A DNA stretch of 64,000 nucleotides from Ammoniphilus oxalaticus (GCF_003609605.1 NZ_MCHY01000008.1:372001-436000); one strand, 5' to 3'; positions 29,763 through 38,513 are shown, numbered from the stretch's first letter. The notes: generated from the letters alone by a model not told the origin. Program-made: numbers and translations.

Positions 29763-30416
29763 TTACGTTTTGAACCCGCGTTTTAGCCTTCCTGTAATCA
29801 GGACAATGCCGAGCAAAAACGTGATGAGGATAAACAATAGTTTAGTATGATGTTGTCTCAGATGAATAAAAAAATGGCCGATCCAACATTCAGCAAATGT
29901 AATGGGCAGATTTCCAAGGAAAGTAGCGAGAATAAAATTTCTTCGGCTAATTTGAGAGATACCGGCAGTTAAGTTAATTACGCTTGACGGAATCACGCTG
30001 CTAATCCGAGCGAGAAAAATGGTTAGAAAACCGTCGGTCGAAGCTAGGTCATTAAATCTTTTAAACCATGCTAGATGCAGTACTTTTCTTTCTGCCCACT
30101 CACGGGCAAGATAGCGCGAAGTCAAAAAAGTGAGCGTAGCCCCAGAGCAGGTCGCGAGCCAACTAACTAAAAAACCGCCCCACAGTCCAAACAGTAAGAC
30201 GCTAACCCCCGCTAAGGCGATAAAAGGAATGTAAGGGAAAAAGGTTTGGATCATAATGAACACAGTTGTTATGATAATCGATGCTGAACCAAACGTTTTT
30301 ACATAATCAGCGATGTCATCTACTTTTCCTTGCAGTAATAACTGTCCGATAAACGTTTGCTTAAGAAAAAGGCCGATCGCGATGATGGCGATGAGTGGCA
30401 AGATGAGCTTTTTCAT
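29763..30416 (-). CDS. TVP38/TMEM64 (VTT-domain) family membrane protein
   Basis: A 217-aa integral membrane protein with five or six hydrophobic segments. The VTT/SNARE-associated domain covers about residues 50-180 and includes PYIPFIALAGVSVLLFGLWG, an arginine-containing re-entrant region (FLTSRYLAREWAERK) and FLARISSVIPSSVINLTAG. Relatives of the DedA/VTT superfamily affect membrane energetics and lipid transport or scrambling. The ATG at 30416 is preferred over a GTG at 30425 with poor spacing. It is transcribed divergently from the SGNH hydrolase gene. Confidence 0.85.
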   Translation of the reverse strand: MKKLILPLIAIIAIGLFLKQTFIGQLLLQGKVDDIADYVKTFGSASIIITTVFIMIQTFFPYIPFIALAGVSVLLFGLWGGFLVSWLATCSGATLTFLTSRYLAREWAERKVLHLAWFKRFNDLASTDGFLTIFLARISSVIPSSVINLTAGISQISRRNFILATFLGNLPITFAECWIGHFFIHLRQHHTKLLFILITFLLGIVLITGRLKRGFKT

Positions 30417-30508
30417 GTAGGTCACGTCCCGTTTTGAAATAGTACTGTAATTGTAAACTGAGAAAGGGTAGTTAAAAAGTAGTATGTGACAAAGAAGGTG
30501 AAAGTTAT

Positions 30509-31318
30509 TTGAATTCTGTCGTGATTCGTTTGATAATCACAATGGCTTTGTTGTTTACGTGTTTGCTCGGGTGGGGATTTGTTGTCGTTGTTCAGGAACA
30601 GTTTTTTCCCGCGCAGGCAAGCGAAGCGGGTCTTCCGAAGCGAGAGAGTGTCGAGCAGATGGATACCCCAAAAAGTTTGTTGGCCTTAGGAGATTCACTA
30701 ACCCGCGGCACTGGCGATCCGCAAGGTAAAGGCTATGTCGGGTTAGTCGTTGAAGCTTTGGAGGAACAAGAACTGTCGGGAGAAAAAATCTCACTATTCA
30801 ATTGGTCGATCAGAGGACAAACAAGCGGGCAGCTGATTGCGCAATTAAAAGAAACAGAGATGCAAAGGCAGCTCAAAACGGCTGATCTCATTTTGTTGAC
30901 GATTGGCGGCAATGATTTGTTTCAAGGTGGACAATCGTTAGTTGAGCTTGATCCGCGTCGAATTGGAGAAATTCAGAAAGTTTATTTAAAAAATCTTGAG
31001 GAAATATTTGCGCTCCTTCGCGAGTTCAATCAGACAGCAACTGTTTACCATATCGGTTTATATGATCCTTTTTTTGAACTTGAAAGCGGACCAATCACCT
31101 CAAAATTTGTGCGGGACTGGAATTATCAAAGCGCTGAAATCGCAGCCAAATTCCCAAAGATAGTCGCAGTTCCGACTTACGATTTGTTTGAATTAGGAGT
31201 CACCGATTATTTGTACTCGGATCAATTTCATCCCAACGATCTCGGCTACCAGTTAATTGCGGAACGGCTTGTTTCTTTAATTCAGCGTGACGGAGGCGGG
31301 GGTGAACGAGATGAGTGA
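30509..31318 (+). CDS. Membrane-anchored SGNH/GDSL hydrolase
   Basis: A 269-aa protein with one N-terminal membrane helix (about residues 7-27) and an external SGNH hydrolase domain. It shows block I GDSLTRG (Ser63), block II with Gly in GQTSGQL, block III GGNDLF (Asn) and block V DQFHPND (Asp238, His241), so the catalytic residues are complete. Such enzymes act as lipases, thioesterases or deacetylases on envelope polymers. Start is TTG 30509 behind AAGAAGG. It overlaps the ABC ATPase gene by 8 nt, so its job may be linked to the transporter, for example in processing an exported or envelope substrate. Confidence 0.87.
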   Translation: MNSVVIRLIITMALLFTCLLGWGFVVVVQEQFFPAQASEAGLPKRESVEQMDTPKSLLALGDSLTRGTGDPQGKGYVGLVVEALEEQELSGEKISLFNWSIRGQTSGQLIAQLKETEMQRQLKTADLILLTIGGNDLFQGGQSLVELDPRRIGEIQKVYLKNLEEIFALLREFNQTATVYHIGLYDPFFELESGPITSKFVRDWNYQSAEIAAKFPKIVAVPTYDLFELGVTDYLYSDQFHPNDLGYQLIAERLVSLIQRDGGGGERDE

Positions 31319-32225
31319 AATCACGTTGTCTGTAAATAATTTGCGCAAATCGATTGGTAAAAAGGAAATTATTAGAGGTATTAGTTTTGAGTTAATGAAG
31401 GGAGAAGTGTTTGGTTTTCTTGGACCGAATGGAGCAGGAAAGACAACAACCATCCGAATGCTTGTTGGTCTAATTCGACCCACTTCAGGTCAGATTCAAA
31501 TTTGCGGTTTCGATCTGAAGCGCGATTTTGTCAAGGCGATGGGTCGGATTGGCTGCATCGTAGAAAATCCTGAACTTTATCCATATATTTCAGGAATCGA
31601 AAATCTACGTCATTTCGCGCGCATGATTCCTGGTTTGCCACGTTCACGTCCAGAAGAAATGATCGAATTAGTCGGATTGCAAAATCGCAGCGATGATTTA
31701 GTTAAGACATACTCGCTCGGCATGAAGCAACGATTAGGCATTGCTCAAGCATTACTTGGTCGACCAAGTGTTTTAATTTTAGATGAACCGACAAATGGGC
31801 TCGATCCTGCCGGGATCCGAGAAATGAGACAATTTATTCAAGATCTTGCGAAACGGGAAGGCTTGACCGTGCTTGTCTCTACCCATCTTTTATCTGAGGC
31901 GCAGGCGTTGTGTGACCGTATTGCGATTATGGCTAAGGGCGAACTCATTCATGTCGGGACCGCCGATTCGTTGTTAGCCGAACAACAAAAAATAGTCTGG
32001 CGTTTGCAGCCGATAGAAACAGGATTTGCGATGTTAAGCGAGTGGACAGAGGCAAAGCGAGATGGAGAATTCGTGGTCACGGCTTATGAGGAACAACACG
32101 TCTCACTTTGGAATCAACGACTTGTCGCTGCTGGGGTAGAGGTGCTGGAAATGAGCAGAAAACTCCCTTCTCTCGAAGATTTATTTTTAGAGTTGACGGA
32201 AGAAGGGGGAACCGCGATTGAATAA
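31311..32225 (+). CDS. ABC exporter ATP-binding protein
   Basis: A 304-aa ATPase with Walker A (GPNGAGKTTTIRML), signature YSLGMKQRLGIAQALL and Walker B VLILDEPTNGLDP. It belongs to the CcmA/BcrA-type group that pairs with ABC-2 permeases, and its C-terminal domain of about 85 residues is typical. Substrates range from antibiotics to lipids and ions, so none is assigned. ATG 31311 follows GGGGGTG. It is flanked by 8-nt overlaps on both sides. Confidence 0.92.
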   Translation: MSEITLSVNNLRKSIGKKEIIRGISFELMKGEVFGFLGPNGAGKTTTIRMLVGLIRPTSGQIQICGFDLKRDFVKAMGRIGCIVENPELYPYISGIENLRHFARMIPGLPRSRPEEMIELVGLQNRSDDLVKTYSLGMKQRLGIAQALLGRPSVLILDEPTNGLDPAGIREMRQFIQDLAKREGLTVLVSTHLLSEAQALCDRIAIMAKGELIHVGTADSLLAEQQKIVWRLQPIETGFAMLSEWTEAKRDGEFVVTAYEEQHVSLWNQRLVAAGVEVLEMSRKLPSLEDLFLELTEEGGTAIE

Positions 32226-33198
32226 CTTGGTTTATAACGAAATGGTCAAATTGTTAGGTAAAAAGCGATTGTTGGCCGTTCTATTGATGATCGCTATTTT
32301 AATTCCTTTGTTCACCTATGCCCAGTTTAAAACGGCGCAAACGATTGAGGAAAAACTAGGGACAACCGATTGGCGGGCCTCGCTGCAACAACAAATTATT
32401 GATGCTCAAAATCGATTAAGCAGTAGCAGGCTATCCGATGAATGGAGAGAAGCGCTGCAAATTCGGCTTGCCCAACAACAATATTACTTAGAACACAATA
32501 TTAACCCGTCAACCCCGGGGGCGCCGACTTTCATTCGTCTATTTCTAGAAAACTCGATTAGTTTGATGCTTCCTTTGTTCGTTATGGTCGTTACGGTAGA
32601 TCTAATCTCCTCTGAATATAGCGGTGGGACGATCAAACTTTTACTGACGAGACCTGTTCAACGTTGGAAAGTGCTATTGAGCAAAGTTTTCGTTATGATC
32701 CTCTCGATCTCATTAATCTTGTTGGCGATTGTCTGTTTAGCCTACGTAATCTCTGGGCTGGTGTTTGGTTATGGGGGATGGAACATGCCGTTGTTGACTG
32801 GCTTTGTTGCGGAAGGAGCAGATTTGAATACGAGTCAAGTACATCTGATTCCGCAGTGGCGCTACATTCTCATGGTTCTCGGTTTAGCTTGGTTTGTTTG
32901 CCTCGTCGTAGGCTCTCTGTCGTTTATGCTGTCTGTGCTAGTAAAAAGCGCGGCGACAGGAATGGGTATCATGCTCGCCGCGTTGATCTCGGGGGTGATT
33001 TTACGGAACATGGTTTCATCTTGGGAATCAGCCAAATACTTGTTTATGGTTAACTTGGAGTTGACCGGCTATTTGAGCGGTTCGCCGCCACCGATACAGG
33101 GCATGACACTCGGCTTTTCGTTATCCGTGTTAGCGGCATGGGGAACCCTCGCAACCTTTGTTTCGTTTTGGGTGTTTACGCAACGAGATGTTTATTAA
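32218..33198 (+). CDS. ABC-2 type exporter permease
   Basis: A 326-aa membrane protein with six predicted helices: one near the N-terminus (about 18-36), a long extracytoplasmic stretch to about 100, then five more. The SSEYSGGTIKLLLTRPVQRW segment is the coupling region characteristic of this permease family. Start is TTG 32218 behind GAAGGGGG, inside the end of the ATPase gene. Together the three genes look like one operon ending at the terminator near 33.4 kb. Confidence 0.9.
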   Translation: MNNLVYNEMVKLLGKKRLLAVLLMIAILIPLFTYAQFKTAQTIEEKLGTTDWRASLQQQIIDAQNRLSSSRLSDEWREALQIRLAQQQYYLEHNINPSTPGAPTFIRLFLENSISLMLPLFVMVVTVDLISSEYSGGTIKLLLTRPVQRWKVLLSKVFVMILSISLILLAIVCLAYVISGLVFGYGGWNMPLLTGFVAEGADLNTSQVHLIPQWRYILMVLGLAWFVCLVVGSLSFMLSVLVKSAATGMGIMLAALISGVILRNMVSSWESAKYLFMVNLELTGYLSGSPPPIQGMTLGFSLSVLAAWGTLATFVSFWVFTQRDVY

Positions 33199-33376
33199 AA
33201 AGGTTTGAACCGGTTGTGAGGCCCCTCATCATGACGTGTCATCCTCGAAAAATCAGTTTCGCGTGTCCTGACGGCCTTCGCATCGCCTGTTCTCCAGCAT
33301 TACGCTTCCACGATTACGACTACGACCTCGACCACGATAATTTCCGCTCCCACGCTTCTCTTTTACAAACGGACAG
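33199..33376. other. Gene-free stretch with a short GA(C/T)-TAC-type low-complexity tract
   Basis: No supported gene or RNA is seen. Around 33312-33341 the sequence alternates GAC/GAT with TAC, CTC and CAC triplets, giving a short low-complexity tract. Composition is somewhat richer in C and T on the plus strand than in the neighbouring genes. It may be degenerate coding sequence, but no start or ribosome site supports this. Confidence 0.35.
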
Positions 33377-33411
33377 AAAAAAAGGGGTGTCCTTCTGGAC
33401 AACCCCTTTTT
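33377..33411. terminator. Bidirectional terminator between ABC exporter and lipoprotein gene
   Basis: GGGGT and GTCC (33384-33392) pair with 33397-33406 with a single bulged A. The stem is flanked by A7 on the left and T5 on the right, so it can serve both convergent units. Confidence 0.88.
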
Positions 33412-33414
33412 ACC

Positions 33415-34437
33415 TTATTTAGAAATTTCCTCGATGAGTGTCGTGTCTACGAGTCCGTCCAACTTTGGCGGCTCTTGGATAAATTTAAGATCATAGGACG
33501 CGTCTGCCCATTCTTGTAAAGCTTCGCTGTGAACTTCGGAAGTAAACTTCATGCGCTCCCATGATTTCGTTAATACTGACTCTGGCAATCTTTTTTGCGT
33601 TAATTCGTAGAGTGTGTCGTTAATCGCGGTAATTGAATCATCTCTATTTTCGTTAACAAATTTGATTGCCTCCGTATGGGCTTTTAAAAAGTTTTTCACT
33701 AGTTCAGGGTTTTTCTCGACAAACGCCTTGGAACTAACTAATACAACGCTCGGCAGTGTTTCGCCCCAGGCAACCTCATCCCACTCAACGATGATCGATG
33801 CGTTTGCAGTTTCTACAAGATATGTTCCCCATGGTTCAGGCAAAGCAGCGGCGTCCATTTGCTCCGATTCAAATAGAGCTTCGACGGTAGCGGGTGGTTG
33901 TTTTTGGTGGATAACATCGCCGCCAATTCGATTGGTTGTTAGGCCGATATCAAGCATCATTTTTTCTAATTGGACGTCGTGTGTGCAACCAATTCCAGGT
34001 GTGCAGAACGATTTGCCGCTAAGGTCCGCTACTTGTTCGATTCCTGATCCCTCGCGAGCGACGATCAGTGTTGCCCCATTAGCCGCGGAGGCAAGGATGA
34101 CAACGTCATTACCTGCCATGAAACGACTAATAGCGGGACCAGGACCGACATATCCAATGTCTAGATTTCCACTGTTTAAAGCGTCCATAAAGTTATTTCC
34201 GTCTGGAAATGGTTCTGTTTTAATCTCGACTCCATCTAAATGTTTAGCAAAGATATCTTTCTTTAAACCTACAATCGCGGGGGCGTGGTCAAGGTTAGGG
34301 AAATACCCCATTGTAATTTTTTTCGTCTCAGCATCTCCGTCTTCTGAAGGTTGTCCGCCGCCGTCGCTTCCGCAACCGGCCAAGGCAAGCCCGCTAAATA
34401 AAACTCCTGCCAATAATCCTAATTTCCATCTCTTCAT
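33415..34437 (-). CDS. ABC importer substrate-binding lipoprotein (sulfonate/nitrate/taurine type)
   Basis: A 340-aa lipoprotein with a signal peptide and lipobox LALAGC (Cys22), followed by a Gly/Ser/Asp-rich linker and a type II periplasmic-binding fold of the NMT1/SsuA family (GYFPNLDHAPAIVGLKK, NLDIGYVGPGPAISRFM). Usual ligands of the family are alkanesulfonates, taurine, nitrate or thiamine precursors; the ligand here is undetermined. An unusual cysteine pair, Cys145 and Cys151 in FCTPGIGCTHDV, replaces the common GNTQD-type loop and may form a disulfide or bind metal. The Shine-Dalgarno AAGGAG is optimal. Confidence 0.88.
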   Translation of the reverse strand: MKRWKLGLLAGVLFSGLALAGCGSDGGGQPSEDGDAETKKITMGYFPNLDHAPAIVGLKKDIFAKHLDGVEIKTEPFPDGNNFMDALNSGNLDIGYVGPGPAISRFMAGNDVVILASAANGATLIVAREGSGIEQVADLSGKSFCTPGIGCTHDVQLEKMMLDIGLTTNRIGGDVIHQKQPPATVEALFESEQMDAAALPEPWGTYLVETANASIIVEWDEVAWGETLPSVVLVSSKAFVEKNPELVKNFLKAHTEAIKFVNENRDDSITAINDTLYELTQKRLPESVLTKSWERMKFTSEVHSEALQEWADASYDLKFIQEPPKLDGLVDTTLIEEISK

Positions 34438-34456
34438 TGATTTCTCTCCTTTAATT

Positions 34457-35218
34457 TTATGCCGCTTTTTCTAAACCCCAACGGGTGAGCACTTTTTTCT
34501 CGGTTGGTTGAAAAACAAGATTGTCTATAATCGAGCCGATGACAGCAATGACGACCATCAAGGCCACAACCAGATTCATATTGCCTAGGTCACGACTAAA
34601 CATCAGCGTGTAGCCGAGTCCTGGTCCGGGACCGATCAATTCTCCCGCCATTAACGCCCGCCAGGAAAACGCCCAAGATAAGCGTAACCCTGTGATCGCA
34701 TACGGGATCGAAGCGGGAATCATCACCCTACGAAACAAATCGAACCCGGAAGAGCCCATCGTTTTTGCGGCCTTAATGAGAATAGGCTCCACGTTTTTAA
34801 AGCCCATTCGCATGTTCATAATCATTGGCCACATGCCACCTAGAATGACAACAAAGATAATTGCCCCTTCTGAAAATTTAAACCAAGTTAACGCTAACGG
34901 AAGCCAGACGATACTTGGGATTGTCTGTAAGGCTGTAACTAATGAACCAAGCGTCTCGTCTGCCGTTTTATATTTTGCAAGCAAGACTCCAATCAATGTT
35001 CCTAAAATGACGGCGAACAGCAAACCGATAAACAATCTTTTTAAACTGTTTAGTGTCGCAAAGATTAATGTTCCTTCCGTAAACCCGATGACAAGCGCGT
35101 TTGCTACGCCGACAGGACCGGGGAACATCGTTTTTGGCCAAATATTTAATTGAAAGATGACCTCCCATAAAACAAGCAGTGAGCCAAAGAAGATAAATCG
35201 TTTAAGCGCTGTATTCAT
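34457..35218 (-). CDS. ABC importer permease (SsuC/TauC type)
   Basis: A 253-aa inner-membrane protein with about six helices and the BPD_transp_1 coupling loop (FRRVMIPASIPYAITGLRLS, residues about 165-184, an EAA-type motif). It sits between the binding protein and ATPase genes of the same importer and overlaps the ATPase gene by 17 nt. Start ATG has GAGGAG upstream. SsuC/TauC/NrtB relatives move sulfonates, taurine or nitrate; specificity lies in the lipoprotein. Confidence 0.9.
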   Translation of the reverse strand: MNTALKRFIFFGSLLVLWEVIFQLNIWPKTMFPGPVGVANALVIGFTEGTLIFATLNSLKRLFIGLLFAVILGTLIGVLLAKYKTADETLGSLVTALQTIPSIVWLPLALTWFKFSEGAIIFVVILGGMWPMIMNMRMGFKNVEPILIKAAKTMGSSGFDLFRRVMIPASIPYAITGLRLSWAFSWRALMAGELIGPGPGLGYTLMFSRDLGNMNLVVALMVVIAVIGSIIDNLVFQPTEKKVLTRWGLEKAA

Positions 35219-35987
35219 AGCCCAACTCCTCTTTCATCACTTTTGTGATTTCCCCTTCTAGATGTTGCATGATGTCGGCCTCCAATTGGATAAATTCAGG
35301 ATGATTTGCAGGCCTAGGGCGGGCGATTCGAACGTCAAATTGTTTTATGATGCGACCAGGTCTTGTGCCCATTAGCAAGATACGGTCTGACAGTAAAATG
35401 GATTCGCGAATATTATGAGTAATAAATAAGATCGTTTTTTTCGTCTTCATCCAAATATCTTGCAATTCTTTATGCATCATCATTCGCGTTTGCTCGTCTA
35501 GCGCGCCGAATGGTTCATCCATTAGCAATACTTTGGGATCAATGGCCAATGCCCTCGCAATCGAGACACGTTGTCTCATTCCGCCCGAAAGTTCATGCGG
35601 ATAAGCGTTAGCAAAGCGACTTAAGTGAACCAACTTCAAGTGGTCTATCGCAATCTGGCGGGCTTCCGCTTTGTTTAAGCTTTTTAAGCCAAACATGACA
35701 TTTTCGAGGACGGTCAACCATGGCATTAGGGCGGCTTCTTGAAAAACAAAGCCGCGATCAGGACCTGGTTCGGTGATCGGCTGCCCATTCATTCGCGCGT
35801 GACCATGTGTCGGAGCGTCGAGTCCGCCGATAATGTGTAGGAGGGTCGATTTCCCGCATCCAGATGGTCCTAGGATAGAAACGAATTCCCCCTCGTTTAC
35901 TTCAAATTGTAAATTTTCAAATACAGTATAAGCATCTTTTCCCTTTTGCGGAAAAGACTTGGTTACTCCATCAACAGATAAAAACAT
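35202..35987 (-). CDS. ABC importer ATP-binding protein (SsuB/TauB type)
   Basis: A 261-aa ATPase with Walker A GPSGCGKSTLL, Q-loop region FVFQEAALMPWLTVLENV, signature ELSGGMRQRVSIARALA and Walker B VLLMDEPFGALDEQT, as in SsuB/NrtD/TauB. Start ATG 35987 has GGGGG about 6 nt upstream; a longer frame begins at 36014 without a good site. It is the first gene of the minus-strand operon and is preceded by a near-perfect SigA promoter. Confidence 0.92.
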   Translation of the reverse strand: MFLSVDGVTKSFPQKGKDAYTVFENLQFEVNEGEFVSILGPSGCGKSTLLHIIGGLDAPTHGHARMNGQPITEPGPDRGFVFQEAALMPWLTVLENVMFGLKSLNKAEARQIAIDHLKLVHLSRFANAYPHELSGGMRQRVSIARALAIDPKVLLMDEPFGALDEQTRMMMHKELQDIWMKTKKTILFITHNIRESILLSDRILLMGTRPGRIIKQFDVRIARPRPANHPEFIQLEADIMQHLEGEITKVMKEELGYEYSA

Positions 35988-36032
35988 CGTTATCCCCCAA
36001 TTCATATTAAACAACTAGGAATTAATGAGTTT

Positions 36033-36061
36033 AGTATAGAATGGGTTTGAAAGATTGTCAA
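36033..36061 (-). promoter_or_regulatory. Strong SigA promoter of the ABC importer operon
   Basis: On the minus strand, TTGACA (36061-36056) and TATACT (36038-36033) are separated by exactly 17 bp. I see no riboswitch or T-box between it and the first gene. Confidence 0.88.
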
Positions 36062-36110
36062 TGCTTTTTATAAAATTTATGTATGCGATAGGGGATTATC
36101 GCCTAAAAGT

Positions 36111-36150
36111 AAAAAAAGCCGATGAGAAAGGTTGGGGTTCTCATCGGCGC
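36111..36150 (-). terminator. Terminator after the membrane-anchored unknown gene
   Basis: A perfect 11-bp stem (36118-36128 with 36138-36148) is followed on the minus strand by seven Ts (A-tract 36111-36117). It ends the rqcH-side minus-strand unit. Confidence 0.93.
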
Positions 36151-36161
36151 TATTTTTATTA

Positions 36162-36632
36162 TTATTGTCGATTTGATAGCTCCGTAAGGCCTATTATTTT
36201 TAGAGCTTGAAGTTCTTCAGGTGTCAAGCGAGACATCATTTCAGCTTGGATTGCTTTCTTTTCTTCCGCTGTTCCATTTTGCGCTTTGGACGCGAATCTT
36301 GCTAACTCACTCATTGAAAATTTCGTCAGTAGAAACGAGAGAGCTTCTTCTTTTGAAGAAAAAGAAAGTTTGGCAGCAGAGTCGTTAGCCGAATGATCCT
36401 GAGTGGCGGGGGAATCATTTGCTAGCCCTTGCCCAGTCGATTGCTCCGATCCATGCTCGCCAATTTGTTCTCTAATTGCCTGCTGAATGTCGTTATCTTG
36501 CAATAATTTGTCTACTTCACTTTGCGATAAAACTTGATCGATCATTTTATCGGACAGGTAGTTTATTCCAAACTTATAACCGCCGACACCCATTGCGGCA
36601 ACGACAATGAGGATCGCTATCCATTTTTTCAT
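36162..36632 (-). CDS. Membrane-anchored protein of unknown function (156 aa)
   Basis: The product has a positively charged start and one membrane helix (about residues 4-22), then a short helical segment, a Gly/Ser/Gln/Asp-rich linker of about 30 residues (58-88) and a compact helical C-terminal domain (about 90-150, with EEALSFLLTKFSMSELARFA and LTPEELQALKI). The topology is probably one anchor with an external domain. I do not recognise the family by name. It lies 24 nt downstream of rqcH on the same strand and probably shares its transcript, ending at its own terminator. Confidence 0.75.
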   Translation of the reverse strand: MKKWIAILIVVAAMGVGGYKFGINYLSDKMIDQVLSQSEVDKLLQDNDIQQAIREQIGEHGSEQSTGQGLANDSPATQDHSANDSAAKLSFSSKEEALSFLLTKFSMSELARFASKAQNGTAEEKKAIQAEMMSRLTPEELQALKIIGLTELSNRQ

Positions 36633-36656
36633 GGGCTCACATCCTTACATCTATCG

Positions 36657-38372
36657 TTATTTTGAATTTCGTTCAGGCGTTAGTGTCGCCTCTCCCGTGA
36701 CATAAATTGTTTTTTGATTGTCATAGATGACATAACCGGGTTTGGCGCCGCTCGGTTTTCGCACATGCCTAACGAAAGTATAATCAACTGGGATTTGGGT
36801 AGAACCACGGGCCTTACTAAAGTAGGCGGCAAGCGTAGCGGCTTCCAACAACGTTTGTTCAGAAAATTCGTCCGCTCGAATGACCACGTGAGAACCCGGT
36901 AGATCTTTCGTATGTAGCCACGTATCTGTTGAGCGGGCCAATCGATTCGTTAAGTAGTCGTTTTGTCGATTGTTTTTACCGACGAGAATTTCAATGCCGT
37001 CTGAGGAAATATATTTTTCTAAAGTAGGTTTTGCTGGTTTTTTTCGGCGGGACTGTTTTCTTCCGCGTGAGCGTAAGTAACCGCCCTCCATCAATTCCTC
37101 CCGAATTTCCTCAATATCATCCAGAGACGCATTCTCTAATTGTTGAGCAATACTGTCAAAGTATTCAATTTCTTGTTCAGCTAAGTTCATTTGGTGTTCA
37201 ACCGCTTGAATACTATTTTTTGCCTTATTGTAACGTTTGAAGTAAGCTTGCGCATTTTCAGCTGGCGTTTGTAACGAGTCCAGCGGAATCGTAAGTGGAG
37301 GAGTATCCTCTTCATAATAATTGATGACGTTTGCTGTTTTGTCGCCTGGCTTCAACTCATGCATATGGGCGGTTAGCAGCTCTCCGTATAGTCGGTAGCG
37401 ATCCGCTTCATCCGCCTGCTTCCTCGTATCTTCTAATTTCACCATCTTTTTCCGATTTTTATCTAATTCATTACTTACAAAACGGAATAAATCCGCGGCT
37501 TTTTGGCGAACGGAATCCCGTTCAGCTCGACCAGCGAAAAAGGCTTCTAAACATTCCGAGATGGATTCGAATGATTGAATGTCACTTTCTCCAAGGTGTG
37601 ACAGACGGGTGATGGAAAAAGAGGTTCGATTTTTTGTCAAAACAATTTCCGGGTGATATTCATGGTGTTTTGCTTGATTGATGAGCTGTTCAAATGCTTT
37701 CCAAAGCGAATCTCGACTAGAAACCCCGGCCCGATGAATAATTTCACGGGAAACGAGCGGGCTGATCCCTGAAAATCGATCAACAATTTGTCTGTCCAAT
37801 CGGCCAGCGTTATAGTCAAAGGATCGGATAAAATCTTCCTTTGAACTGGTTAAAGGATTTAATTTTCCTTGTTCGGGCGGCTCGATATAAGGACGACCTG
37901 GCAGTACAACGCGATGTGAACTCATCCCAGGCGTAACATGATGGATTCCGTCAAGGATCATATTTCTTTCTACATCCAATAAAATAATATTGCTGTGCCT
38001 GCCCATGATTTCGATAATGATTTTGCGTTGTTTCCAATCCCCGAGTTCATCCCGCGCTCGCAGGTTCATGTGAATAACTCTTTCAAGGCCAGGCTGTTCG
38101 AAGCTTTCGATGATCGCTCCATCACAATGCTTGCGCAATAACATGCAAAACATCGGTGGCTCTAAAGGATTGGTGAATTCCTCCGTTGTGAGGTGGATCC
38201 GCGGAAAAGTGAGATTAGCGGAAAGAAGTAGACGTTTATTTTTTCCATTGGCTCGTATTTGCAAGACAATGTCTGTATCCGATGGCTGGTAGATCCTTGA
38301 GATCCTTCCTGATGCTAATGCAGCATGACATTCCTCTACAACAGCCCGAGTAACGAGTCCGTCAAAAGCCAT
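36657..38372 (-). CDS. rqcH: Ribosome quality control factor RqcH (NFACT family)
   Basis: RqcH (formerly FbpA/YloA) binds 50S subunits carrying stalled nascent chains and recruits tRNA-Ala to add alanine tails. The 571-aa protein has NFACT-N (MAFDGLVTRAVVEEC, IEIMGRHSNIILLD), a helix-hairpin-helix, a long coiled coil (about residues 285-435) and the C-terminal NFACT-R domain (ILVGKNNRQNDYLTNRLA, DTWLHTKDLPGSHVVIR). ATG 38372 has AAAGGA 8 nt upstream; an earlier ATG at 38381 overlaps that site. It is divergent from the Ca2+-type ATPase gene. Confidence 0.94.
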   Translation of the reverse strand: MAFDGLVTRAVVEECHAALASGRISRIYQPSDTDIVLQIRANGKNKRLLLSANLTFPRIHLTTEEFTNPLEPPMFCMLLRKHCDGAIIESFEQPGLERVIHMNLRARDELGDWKQRKIIIEIMGRHSNIILLDVERNMILDGIHHVTPGMSSHRVVLPGRPYIEPPEQGKLNPLTSSKEDFIRSFDYNAGRLDRQIVDRFSGISPLVSREIIHRAGVSSRDSLWKAFEQLINQAKHHEYHPEIVLTKNRTSFSITRLSHLGESDIQSFESISECLEAFFAGRAERDSVRQKAADLFRFVSNELDKNRKKMVKLEDTRKQADEADRYRLYGELLTAHMHELKPGDKTANVINYYEEDTPPLTIPLDSLQTPAENAQAYFKRYNKAKNSIQAVEHQMNLAEQEIEYFDSIAQQLENASLDDIEEIREELMEGGYLRSRGRKQSRRKKPAKPTLEKYISSDGIEILVGKNNRQNDYLTNRLARSTDTWLHTKDLPGSHVVIRADEFSEQTLLEAATLAAYFSKARGSTQIPVDYTFVRHVRKPSGAKPGYVIYDNQKTIYVTGEATLTPERNSK

Positions 38373-38513
38373 AATTTCCATCCTTTCTATATATCAAAAG
38401 CTTCTATTCGTACTTTCAAAGTATAAACTAAACGAGAAAATAAATCATTTTTTGACGCTTGTCTGAATATCTTATCAAGGAAATCCTGTTGGGAGGGAGA
38501 GGAGGATATAGTA

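Noticed and set aside
33138-33422. 94-codon plus-strand frame running from the permease end into the terminator
   Set aside because: It overlaps the permease gene and the bidirectional terminator and has no Shine-Dalgarno.
33614-34474. Long 286-codon plus-strand open frame opposite the lipoprotein gene
   Set aside because: It is the antisense of a clear lipoprotein gene, has a Ser/Pro/Thr-rich composition typical of an antisense frame and no supporting ribosome site.
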